A DNA stretch of 64,000 nt, taken from the NCBI GenBank assembly GCA_965222425.1, contig CBDCTW010000024.1, positions 248,001 to 312,000 on the forward strand, given 5' to 3'. Position 1 is the first letter of the stretch; the number at the start of each line of letters is the position of its first letter. A model generated the notes under the pieces. That model saw only the letters and a list, made by a program, of their open reading frames with translations. It was not told the origin of the DNA and ran no database searches. Origin of the DNA: CBDCNP01 sp965222425 (GTDB lineage: Bacteria; Acidobacteriota; Vicinamibacteria; Marinacidobacterales; DATDRI01). Made by a program: the position numbers and the translations under genes. Below are positions 36,253-44,616 of the stretch, piece after piece.

Positions 36253-36540
36253 CAGGTTATTTCTCCCTCGTGATGATGCTACGATCATCTCGTTATGCCG
36301 GTGCTTCCGCAATCAAGTGTTGGTGGCTGCCGCGTAACCTACTCGCGGGCTAGAGTTTGAGCCCGATTTCGAGAGACGCAGTTCTTTCGGCGATGCAGGC
36401 TGGGCTGACCACGCGGTGTCTGGCGTTCCGGTACATCTTCGTGTACACGCCGACATCATTATGTGCGATGGCGTTCGTCGGCACACGCAGACCAACTGAC
36501 TCAACTATTCAAACGCCTCTAGCAGCGTAGCAACACTTGA
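36253..36540. other. Unassigned sequence at island edge
   Basis: No gene is recognised. One plus frame (about 36355-36498) reads FGDAGWADHAVSGVPVHLRV and looks like a scrap of coding sequence of unknown origin. Confidence 0.3.
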
Positions 36541-36843
36541 TGGCAGAAGCCAACGAACTTCATCCGCCAGCATCACATTCCGCCGACCGTGCGCGGAATC
36601 GGCGACGCCCTCGGGATCAAGAGTTTCAGCGTCTTCGATCTGCTTCAGGCGCTGGAACGAAAGAGCTACATCAGCGAGCGACGAAAAGCGCGGTCCTTTG
36701 TCATCCTCGACTGCAAGGCCGATCACAACCTGCCTGCAGATGGCGAACGTCACGGCCTGTGGAAAACAAGAGGTAAAGAATGGGCCACATTCGCCTGCAA
36801 AGCCTGCCACGAACACGCAAGTGGATTCAGGTCCTTGACCTGA
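36541..36843 (+). pseudogene. LexA-type winged-helix DNA-binding fragment
   Basis: The frame opened after TGA 36538 reads NFIRQHHIPPTVRGIGDALG and then IKSFSVFDLLQALERKSYIS. This is close to the LexA repressor N-terminal domain (PPTVREIGEALGLKS, HLKALE-KGYI). No LexA dimerisation/protease domain with its Ser-Lys pair follows, and there is no good start codon. It overlaps the start of the Met-Gly protein gene by 64 bases in another frame. It may be the remains of the operon's repressor. Confidence 0.6.
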
Positions 36844-37562
36844 TCGGCGGTGGTGCGGGCACCCCTGAAGTTGCGGCAGCCACGATGGATGCCTCGCAGG
36901 GGGGCCTGGCCAAAGCCGCCAAGGACCCTGGACTCGTCCACACCGTCTGGCTTCTGACCCAAGTTCCTTTGGCTGCACGTGGAGAGAACTTTGTCGCCGA
37001 CCTTCGGAGACTCGGTCTCGAGGTCTCCGACTCCCCGGGTCTCTTGGAGGTCGTCGGGGCCTTCACGGGCGCGGTCGATACTCACCTTGGGCACCGTGGT
37101 GGTCGCACTGATCTCGCCGAGATGTCCCAGATGGCGGCGGCGGAGACTCTGACGGCACTGGCGGCACCTCAAACCACCAATCTCTTCGGAACCACGCCGG
37201 CCGATGTGCAACGGGCCTTCAGGAGCTTCTCCACCACCAAGCAGTTCAGCACGCTTGCCAAGGAGTTCTTCTCGCGTCTCTCCAAGAAGTATCTGACCTA
37301 CTTTCTCAGCCGTGAGCTCTCGAACTACGTCAGCGGTGATGGCCGGTTCAAGAGCATCAACGAGCACGCAGAGTTCAACGAAGCCCTCGACCTGCACTGT
37401 CGCCAGGCAGCCCGTATTATCGAAGAATTCTCTGGCGGTTGGTTCTCCAAGACCCACTTCGAGGAAGGGATCACTCCAGACAAGGCCGCCGGGTTCGTCC
37501 ATGTCGCCCTGAAGAAGCTCCGGGCGGAGCTCGCAAAGGGGGGACACGCCGATGAGCGTTGA
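36780..37562 (+). CDS. Uncharacterised Met-Gly-starting partner of a QueC-like protein
   Basis: 260 residues from ATG 36780, preceded by AGAGGT at good spacing. The N-terminus is MGHIRLQSLPRTRKWIQVLD, followed by an all-helical body (GGLAKAAKDPGLVHTVWLLT, then LSRELSNYVSGDGRFKSINE). No signal peptide or membrane segment. I recognise no Pfam domain. It overlaps the QueC-like gene by 11 bases, so the two are coupled. In Qat and type IV CBASS, QueC homologues are reported to join a deazaguanine base to the glycine after Met of a partner protein; the exposed MG start and gene order fit such a partner. That role is inference. The gene looks intact. Confidence 0.7.
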   Translation: MGHIRLQSLPRTRKWIQVLDLIGGGAGTPEVAAATMDASQGGLAKAAKDPGLVHTVWLLTQVPLAARGENFVADLRRLGLEVSDSPGLLEVVGAFTGAVDTHLGHRGGRTDLAEMSQMAAAETLTALAAPQTTNLFGTTPADVQRAFRSFSTTKQFSTLAKEFFSRLSKKYLTYFLSRELSNYVSGDGRFKSINEHAEFNEALDLHCRQAARIIEEFSGGWFSKTHFEEGITPDKAAGFVHVALKKLRAELAKGGHADER

Positions 37563-39484
37563 GCGCGTCATCCTCTGTGGGAGCTTGGCTGCTACGGGTG
37601 GCGGCTCGAAGAAGGGGACGGTCCGACTTCACCTGTGGGGCAAGCACGCAAATGTCAACCTCAAGATCAGCGACATCAGTGAGAGGATGGTGGCCAACAT
37701 CCCTCCCGTCCTGGTCGACCTTCTGGAGGTTGCCACCTACGTCTACTGCGCCGATCAGGTGACGACGCGGGGCGCGGGGAATGCGCAAAACTACGGCGCG
37801 AAGTGGAGGCGCCGGTTCAAGTTTCACATTCCTGTACGGGAGCCTGACGTGTGGTCCTCCAGTCCGGTTCTCACGGCGCTCCAGGGGACGCTTGGGTTCC
37901 TGTCGGATGATGAGTACGAGTTCACCTTCAAGCAACTGACGGACCCGCCTGCTGTTGCGCAGTACCTGGACTTCGGTTCCGGCGGGGCCACTGGCGTCAG
38001 ACCGGATGAGGTCATCCTATTTTCGGGAGGAATCGACTCGCTCGGCGGAGCCGTGCGGGAAGCGGCTGTCCGCAAGAAGGCAGTAGCGCTCGTCAGCCAT
38101 CGATCTTCACCGAAGATCGCCAGGCGGCAGAAGGACCTCTTGGCGGACCTGGGGACACATTGCTCCACGCGGCTCTTTCACATTCCGGTCTGGATTAACA
38201 AGAACAAGGCGCTTGGAAGAGAGTTCACCCAACGAACGCGATCCTTTCTCTACGCCTCTTTGGCGGCCGTGGTGGCGCGGATCTTTGACCTCTGGGGCAT
38301 CCGCTTTTACGAGAACGGTGTTGTCAGCGTGAACCTCCCGATTGCTGCTCAAGTCGTAGGCGGCCGGGCGACGCGCACTACGCACCCTCAGGTTCTCAAC
38401 GGCTTCTCGGAGCTCTTCACGGCCCTCTTTCAGAAGCCGTTCACCGTGGACAATCCATTCCTCTGGATGACCAAGGCCCAAGTCGTACGCTCCATCCGGG
38501 ACGCAGGATGCGGCGACCTTATCAAGTATGCCGTAAGCTGCACCCATGTCTGGGCAATGACAACGCTGAAGACCCACTGCGGTGTTAGCTCACAGTGCAT
38601 CGATCGGCGGATTGCGACCTTGTCTGCCGGTTGCCCCGACCAAGAAGATCCGGAGGAGATGTACGACGTCGATCTTCTGAGGGGGAAAACGTCAGCGGGG
38701 AGACAGCCGGACGACGTTGGAGTCCTACGTTCGCACGGCCCAGCGGGTCAAGGATATGTCGGATGTGGTCTTCTTCTCGGAGTTCGGCGAGGTACACCGC
38801 GTTACGCAGCGCATTAAAGGTATGACCGTCGACCAGGCCGCCTCTGGCATCCTGGACCTTTACAAACGACACGCAACGGAAGTCTGTGATGTCATCACCA
38901 AGGGAATCGAGAAACACGCGCAGGATATCACCGATGGCAAAGTCCCGAGCACCTGCTTATTGATCCTTGCCTTACCCGACGAGTACAAGCGGCCAGCCAC
39001 GTATGAAGAGGCAAGCCCTAGCCCCGTGCTGAGCCTCGACGAAATCAAGGATGGAGAGACCAACCGAGGATTGCTGGCGCGAATCGTGGGCAGTGGCCGG
39101 TTCGACGGCGTGAACAAGAAGCTTGGAGCGCGGGAGCTCTTCTTCATCTACCATCTCTTCAAATCGACGCGGACCCACGACTTCGCCGGCGAGCGCATGA
39201 CGGTCATCACCGAAGAAGAAGCTGCCAAGGCACTGCTCCAGTGGCGCGACAACGGCTACCTGCAATTCTCGGGAAAGGACGAGGATAAGCCAGCCTACCG
39301 CGTCCAGAAGATGTGGGGCGAGTTCGTCCGCCAGATGGAGAAGGAAAGGAATCTCAAGAAGCTCTTCACCAACGCCCACAAGGACCTGAATGGACAGAGG
39401 CTCTACGGGCTGTGCCTCCGGCCCAAAGAAAAGCAGATTCTGGTCTCAAACATCTCTGCTCTCTTCCAAAAGGCGACCGACTAA
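37552..39484 (+). pseudogene. QueC-like PP-loop protein with N- and C-terminal extensions, frameshifted
   Basis: The first frame (37552-38817) holds a beta-rich N-terminal domain (1-150), the ATP PP-loop ILFSGGIDSLGG (156-166) and a QueC-like core. The zinc site expected as Cys...CGxCxxC reads C330, C343, S346, C349, so one ligand is lost. At the G5A4 run 38681-38689 the frame changes. Removing one base lets it run on as RTTLESYVRTAQRVKDMSDV to 39484, giving about 643 residues. The tail contains a winged-helix-like stretch (EEEAAKALLQWRDNGYLQF). QueC makes preQ0; homologues in defence loci act as nucleobase-protein ligases. No QueD/QueE is nearby, which argues against queuosine synthesis. Slippage at the run or a sequencing indel could mean some full-length protein. 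Confidence 0.75.
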
Positions 39485-39516
39485 ACCAGACGGACTCTCG
39501 TACCGGGAGTTGTTGG

Positions 39517-39540
39517 CCCGCCCATTGAGGCGGGTCTTTT
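39517..39540 (+). terminator. Rho-independent terminator of the QueC-like operon
   Basis: Stem CCCGCC (39517-39522) pairs with GGCGGG (39529-39534) around a six-base loop, followed by TCTTTT. It lies 33 bases after the QueC-like stop. Confidence 0.85.
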
Positions 39541-39562
39541 CAGCTCCATGTCTCGTGCTTAA

Positions 39563-39581
39563 GGTGTGAAAAGTTCACACC
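39563..39581 (+). promoter_or_regulatory. Perfect 8-bp inverted repeat GGTGTGAA-AAG-TTCACACC
   Basis: Short palindrome between the QueC operon terminator and the ParB-methyltransferase gene, without a T tract. Its form suits a repressor operator; no regulator is known. Confidence 0.45.
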
Positions 39582-39797
39582 CCCCACCTTTGGCCGGGCC
39601 TTATCCTACAGGCACTTCCGTTGGGTCGTTGCCCATTCTTCACAGGGTTCAATGAAGGCTCGGTGAGAACGAAACTGGGTGCATGGAACGTGATGGGAGC
39701 GGTGATCCCCGCAACGGCCTGTCCCCACGCGAGGGCTTCATCTCTCCTTTGGTCCTTGGAGGCGAATGACGTGATGGACGAAGGAGGTGAGGACGCC

Positions 39798-40646
39798 ATG
39801 ATCAGCAAAACGGAAGCGAAGGACCTGATTCAGAATCGGACCGCAGGTGCAGTCGCAATGCCAAATACCCAAAAGTTCACGCGCCGCCCCATTGAGGCTC
39901 TCGCCCCGTGGGCACGTAATGCCCGCACCCATTCGAAGAAGCAGATCCGGCAGATGGCGGACAGTATTCGCAAGTTTGGATTCACTAACCCGGTGCTGAT
40001 CGACGAGGCAGGAACGATCCTGGCCGGTCACGGTCGCGTGGCTGCGGCAAAGCTGCTCGGCATGACGGAGGTACCTTGTCTACAGATCGAGTACATGAGC
40101 GAGGACGAGAAGCGCGCCTACGTCCTTGCCGACAACAAACTTGCGCTGAGTGCGGGCTGGGACGAGGACCTGCTGGCCGCAGAGCTTGGTGCACTTGCTT
40201 CCGCGGATCTTGACTTCGATGTTGGGGTCACTGGCTTCTCGATCGCTGAGATTGACGGAATCTTGGAGACGGTGAATCCGGAGGAATCTGGCGACCCGGG
40301 GGACGATGTCATCCCGGACGACGCACCCTCCCGTGTCGGTCCGGGTGATGTCTGGCAGCTCGGGGCACATCGTTTGGTCTGCGGCGATGCGCTCGATCCG
40401 AACGTGATGGCCACGCTCATGAGGGACGAACAGGCACGGATGGTATTCACCGACCCTCCTTATAACGTGCCGATCGACGGGCACGTCGGCGGCTCAGGCA
40501 AAACCAAACACCGCGAATTTGCAATGGCTTCCGGCGAGATGAGCAGCGAGGAGTTTACGGGTTTTCTTCAGCGTGCCTTCGAGCGACTGGCCGAGCATAG
40601 TGTCGACGGCTCGATCCCGTCCTGTGCCAAAACTCGGCCCTTTTGA
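39798..40646 (+). pseudogene. ParB-like/DNA methyltransferase of phage or island type, C-terminally truncated
   Basis: ATG 39798 is fixed by a perfect AAGGAGGTGA at 39781-39790. Residues 30-125 form a ParB/Srx-like domain (NARTHSKKQIRQMADSIRKF, ILAGHGRVAAAKLLGM, YVLADNKLALSAGWDEDLLA). Residues 175 onward begin a methyltransferase (GDVWQLGAHRLVCGDALD, motif MVFTDPPYNVPI). After SVDGSI the normal sequence is replaced by PSCAKTRPF and a stop, so over a hundred residues with the SAM-binding end are lost. Relatives modify adenine or cytosine in phage and island DNA. The SAM site is missing, so it is inactive. Confidence 0.82.
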
Positions 40647-40745
40647 AATAGGCCATAAATCAGCAGCTTAGTGTCTGTGTTTGCGCCGGGGCCAAGGGCC
40701 GTGCGCTTTACAATCGTCTAGCCCGAGGGTGTTATCTTCAGCTCC

Positions 40746-41020
40746 ATGATGACGTACCACGTGCAATTCCTACTGCTCGTTCTAGCTGGCTGGGTCAACC
40801 GCCAGCAGCAGGATGTGATCGACTACCTGCAAGAGGAGAACCGTGTGCTCCGAGCCGGACTTCGGGGCAAGCGTCTCAGGCTCTCGGACGACGACCGGCG
40901 CAGGAGTCCGCGGTCGCTTTGCTGTTTGGGCTTATCGCCTCTGGCCAGATTCAACTACGACGCATCGACGGCTACCAACGTCTGAGCGAGGTTCTCGAAC
41001 ACGCGGAGGTTGCCGCCTGA
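40746..41020 (+). pseudogene. Transposase/integrase relic
   Basis: The start reads LLVLAGWVNRQQQDVIDYLQ and EENRVLRAGL, typical of the N-terminus of an IS481-like integrase-core transposase. The rest of the core is missing. A different frame then reads LLFGLIASGQIQLRRIDGYQ and ends at TGA 41018-41020, like a transposase tail. These are decayed pieces, possibly of two elements. Confidence 0.55.
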
Positions 41021-41100
41021 TATGATACTCTGATGACCGGAGTGGAGGGTGCCGTTCTTTTTTCCACGGACCTCGGGACACATCCCTTCACGAGGCGCCG

Positions 41101-42338
41101 ATGCCCTCTACCTTCACATGGCTCGATAACAGCGAGAGCGACCGCCGGCGCGCGCTAGAGGTCATCGACCTTTTTGCTCAGCCAGGCACGCTGGATGAGC
41201 TGGGCATCGGGACGATCCGTGATGTGCTCGCGGATCAGATGTTTCCCGGAACGAGCACGATCCAAACGCGCGCGCGCTACTTTCTCTTCATCCCGTGGAT
41301 TTACCTGGATCTCGAGCGTCGACGAGTGCCATCCGCGAAGATCTCCGAGCTTGCTCGCCAAGAAGAGATTCGGCTGGCTCGGAGTCTCGCAGAGAACGAA
41401 GCGGATGCCAGCGGTGTGATTGGAAAAGAGGCGGGACATCACCTGAAGCGGCTTCCGTCCGCGATCTACTGGAGTGGGCTCCAGCGATGGGGCCTCCGAC
41501 AATCTTGGGCATCACAAGACAGCTACCATCGTTCGCTCGATCGCCTCTACGCAGACCAACGCGCGTGGCGCGAAGCGGGTCATGATCGCGAGGGTCAATC
41601 GGCTCCACCAGGCATTTGGCATCCTCACATCCCAGACCCGCCCAGTGATTTCCCCGACGCTGTCAACTTTGCGCTCGGCAGGGAGGAAGTCGAATACTTG
41701 CAGGATCGTATCCGCGCGCAGGCGCGAGGATCGCTTCTCGCTCATCTCATAGACGAGGGCGCCGTGGGGCCGCGTGTGGCATTTCCATGGTTACATCCCG
41801 TCTGTGCCGAGCTTCCGCCGCGACTACGCGAGTTGCTTGGTCACGCTCGCAACTTCGCGGAGGCGCACCACGGAGCTGCATTTCTCTACAATTTATGCTC
41901 GCCGAGAAATTTCCCTTGCCGGAGCGCGTGGAACAGTATCGGGAGATGCTCGCCGGGTGGGCCGCGTTGGTTTCGGAGCGTAGTGAAGTTTTGCGTGGGT
42001 GGGATCGAGAGAAGTTTTGGGACTTGGTCCAGATGGAGAACGGCCGCCCGATCCCGCCCGCGCACCGGCAATTCGTAGACGATTGGTTTGAGCTATTGCA
42101 GGCCGCCTCCCAGCCCGGAGCACTTGTTGAGAGCGAAACGGCCCGGCAGTTGATTGAGGTGAGGGAGCGTGCACTCAAGCGCGGGCGAGCCCGCCTTGCG
42201 CATCGCGAATACCTAGAGCGCTGGGGCGGCACTTCTGGTGCGGGGCTGCTCAACTACCGATGGAGTACGGTGCAGACGATAGTTTCGGACATACTCGACG
42301 GGCTTGGAGCGGCGGCGCCACATGCTACAACCGAGTAG
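41101..42338 (+). pseudogene. DUF6361-family protein, frameshifted
   Basis: The first frame gives STFTWLDNSESDRRRALEVI, FPGTSTIQTRARYFLFIPWI and KRLPSAIYWSGLQRWG, which I recognise as DUF6361. At about 41890 (LYNL) the frame shifts, and the remainder (LAEKFPLPERVEQYREMLAG onward) runs to TGA at 42338 in the next frame. Read through, it is about 412 residues, the family's usual size. The function is not known; such genes tend to occur next to phospholipase-D-like and helicase genes in variable loci, as here. A 17-base overlap couples it to the PLD-like gene. Confidence 0.75.
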
Positions 42339-42706
42339 TCGCCGTCTCCTGCTCGACGGGCTTCGGCCATCCGGAGGGTACCGGCTCGACCGGGCGGTGG
42401 GCACTTCGTACACCCTCGATCTCTTGGCTCTCCTGACCGCACCTTTGGCGTTTACTTTCTTTGATTGGGAGGATGAGAAAGGGCGACCGATGGCAGACCC
42501 CTTGGCACTGCTCGCGGCAGTCCGCCGCCATGCGCAGCGCATCCATTTTTTCTGTCAGGCTGGACGGGTGAAGGTTCCGGCTCCGGGGCAGACGCTGCTC
42601 GCGTACCTTGAGGATTCAGTCTTCGAAGTCGAGGCGCCGCACAAGGGTGGTGTCTTCCATCCGAAGGTCTGGCTGCTACGCTACGTCGCCACCGACGACG
42701 GGGAGC
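42322..42706 (+). pseudogene. Phospholipase-D-like protein, truncated by an IS5 fragment
   Basis: From ATG 42322 about 128 residues remain: RRLLLDGLRPSGGYRLDRAV, LTAPLAFTFFDWEDEKGRPM and GGVFHPKVWLLRYV, where HPK is the first half of the HxK catalytic motif. The frame then enters the IS5 end. The second HKD half, expected several hundred residues on, is gone. It was probably a nuclease-like partner of the DUF6361 protein. Confidence 0.72.
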
Positions 42707-42831
42707 TGCCTTGGTGCACAACTCCGATAGAGGCCGAGAGCTCGCTTGGCCCCGACTCCCATCATTCGATCATCTCGCTATCAGGCATCCCGAGCGCCGT
42801 CATGGTGTTGAGAATCTTGCACCCGATCCTT
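42707..42831 (-). mobile_element. IS5-family end fragment
   Basis: About 125 bases match the right end of the intact IS5 copy at 43474-44564, in reverse orientation with a few substitutions. The match stops after ACCCGATCCTT. The terminal repeat reads GCTGCCTTGG rather than GGTGCCTTGG. Confidence 0.88.
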
Positions 42832-43189
42832 CGCACGGGCTTGCAAACGCGAATCCCTCCCCGTCATATTGTCCCGTGGCTGAGATTACCACTCTCCGTG
42901 AGGCGATCTGACCTGACCCAAAGGACGGCTCCATGGTTGTTTGATGGGTCGCCTCTGCCTTGCTCGTGACCGAAGAAAACTTCAGACGGATTCTGGGCTT
43001 CGAATCACTCCCCATCTTAGAAGCCAAGCTCGAGGAGCTCGCCCTGGACAAAAACTTTGTTCGTGAGGAGAGATCAACTAGAATAGCGATGACTGGAGCC
43101 GCCATCTACCTTCAACTGGCTCCGGAACATCTCCTGGGAGGACAGCACGGTGATCTGCTTCGGCCGCAGGAGGTACAAAGGAGGTTTCG
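42832..43189 (+). other. Unassigned sequence; possible small ORF 42960-43226
   Basis: A TTG-started frame (42960-43226, 88 codons) reads FRRILGFESLPILEAKLEEL and is helical in pattern, but I recognise no family and see no good ribosome-binding site. The rest of the stretch holds nothing I can name. It is bracketed by IS5 sequences. Confidence 0.3.
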
Positions 43190-43473
43190 ATGGTTCGACA
43201 AAATAGTCAGGTTGATGTGTGTGTGATTTTGCTATTGTCGTTGCTGGTCACCGCGTGTGGCGACGACAACGACAGTCCCACGGGGCCCAGCCAGAGCACC
43301 CCCACCGGATCCAGCTCGATGGGTCTCGGGTTGTCGTTCAACGGTCTCCAGCGTCTGGGTTCTGATTTCGTCTACGAGGGCTGGATCCTGGTGGACGGCA
43401 GTCCCGTCTCGACGGGCACTTTCAGGGTCCGTGCCGATGGCAGCTTGAGTCAACGCGACTTTCCCGTCGATGA
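43190..43473 (+). pseudogene. Lipoprotein gene truncated by IS5
   Basis: ATG 43190 is preceded by AAGGAGG at five bases. It encodes a signal peptide with lipobox LLVTAC (cleaved before Cys), then an acidic Ser/Thr-rich linker and VYEGWILVDGSPVSTGTFRV. That stretch resembles lipid-anchored domains with a YEGW(I/L)-VDG-PVSTG pattern, of unknown function. The reading frame enters the IS5 left end at 43474 and stops within it, so the C-terminus is lost. Confidence 0.65.
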
Positions 43474-44564
43474 GGTGCCTTGGTGCACAACTCGCGATCT
43501 CGGTCCACAATTGTCCTGTACTCGCGGATACGAGGTTCCCCATGAGCATTTTCAAACGCACTCAGCGGAAGTATGTGAAGAAGGCCTATCGCGTGAGGAA
43601 TTGGCGTGAATATGAGTCGGGTCTACGCAACCGCGGGAGCCTGACCGTCTGGATCTCGCTCACCGCCGGCAAGCTTGTGAACTGGGACGCGCCCCGGCCA
43701 AGGAGGAGGAAACCGGGCCGTCAACGCAAGTACTCGAACCACGCCATCGAGACGGCTGTCACCCTGGGCATGGTGTTTCATCTGTCATCTAGGCAGAGCG
43801 AGGGATTGCTGCGGTCGTTGTTCGCTCTGATGAAGCTAGACAATGATGTGCCCGATCACACCACGATCTCGAGGCGCAAGCCGAAGCTGGGTAAGGTCCC
43901 CTTCTACCAAGACAAGCAGAAGACGCCGTTGCACATCTTGATCGACAGCAGCGGTCTCGCTGTCCACGCCGGCCAGCTGCGCAGAGCACAAAAGAGCAGG
44001 GACTATCGCAAGCTCCATCTGTGTGTCGACGAGCAGAGTGGCGAAGTCGTCGCCGGCGAGCTGACGAGCAAAAGAGCCCGCGATTCATCGCGGGTTGCAT
44101 CGCTTGTCGGACAGATCGACAGTCCCATCTCATCGGCCAGAGCTGACACCGCATACGACGCCGGCGGCGTCTATGAGGCAATCGAGAATCACAGCGCTCA
44201 TCGCTCGCCGAGGGTGCTGATACCGCCGCGCAAGGGCGCCCTGCTCGCATCGGGGCCGGCGAGCAGCCGACAGCGCAATCGCAACATTGCAGCACAAGCT
44301 CGGCTCGGCAAACGAAAGTGGCACACAGAATCGGGCTACAGCAAACGGAGCAAAGTCGAGACAACGTTCCATCGCTACAAGGCTATCGTGGGCTCAGCGA
44401 TGCGAGCGAGAGGGTTGGCGGCACAGAGAGTCGAGGCAAGGATCGGGTGCAAGATTCTCAACACCATGACGGCGCTCGGGATGCCTGATAGCAAGATGAT
44501 CGGATGATGGGAGTCGGGGCCAAGCGAGCTCTCGGCCTCTATCGGAGTTGTGCACCAAGGCACC
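43474..44564 (+). mobile_element. IS5-family (IS903-like) insertion sequence, 1091 bp
   Basis: Perfect 20-base terminal repeats GGTGCCTTGGTGCACAACTC (left 43474; reversed on the right, ending 44564). The flanks TCGATGA and AAAGCGG do not form a target duplication, so one flank was probably replaced after insertion. It truncates the lipoprotein gene. Confidence 0.93.
43542..44507 (+). CDS. IS5-family transposase
   Basis: 321 residues from ATG 43542. VKKAYRVRNWREYESGLRNR and GSLTVWIS are the IS903-type start. First Asp in LHILIDSSGLAVH, second in SSARADTAYDAGGVYEAI, and the Glu-containing helix SKRSKVETTFHRYKAIVG complete the DDE set. Intact. Confidence 0.93.
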   Translation: MSIFKRTQRKYVKKAYRVRNWREYESGLRNRGSLTVWISLTAGKLVNWDAPRPRRRKPGRQRKYSNHAIETAVTLGMVFHLSSRQSEGLLRSLFALMKLDNDVPDHTTISRRKPKLGKVPFYQDKQKTPLHILIDSSGLAVHAGQLRRAQKSRDYRKLHLCVDEQSGEVVAGELTSKRARDSSRVASLVGQIDSPISSARADTAYDAGGVYEAIENHSAHRSPRVLIPPRKGALLASGPASSRQRNRNIAAQARLGKRKWHTESGYSKRSKVETTFHRYKAIVGSAMRARGLAAQRVEARIGCKILNTMTALGMPDSKMIG

Positions 44565-44616
44565 AAAGCGGGACCTTTGATTGGTTAGCAGGGCGAAGCA
44601 AAGGCCGGGAGCCTGC

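Noticed and set aside
36780..39484. Normal queuosine (preQ0) synthesis gene
   Set aside because: The protein is nearly three times QueC length, is coupled to an unrelated protein, and no other queuosine gene is in the window.
38717..39484. Separate third gene of the QueC-like operon starting at TTG 38717
   Set aside because: Its sequence continues the QueC-like protein once a single base in the G5A4 run is removed, and no ribosome-binding site precedes the TTG.
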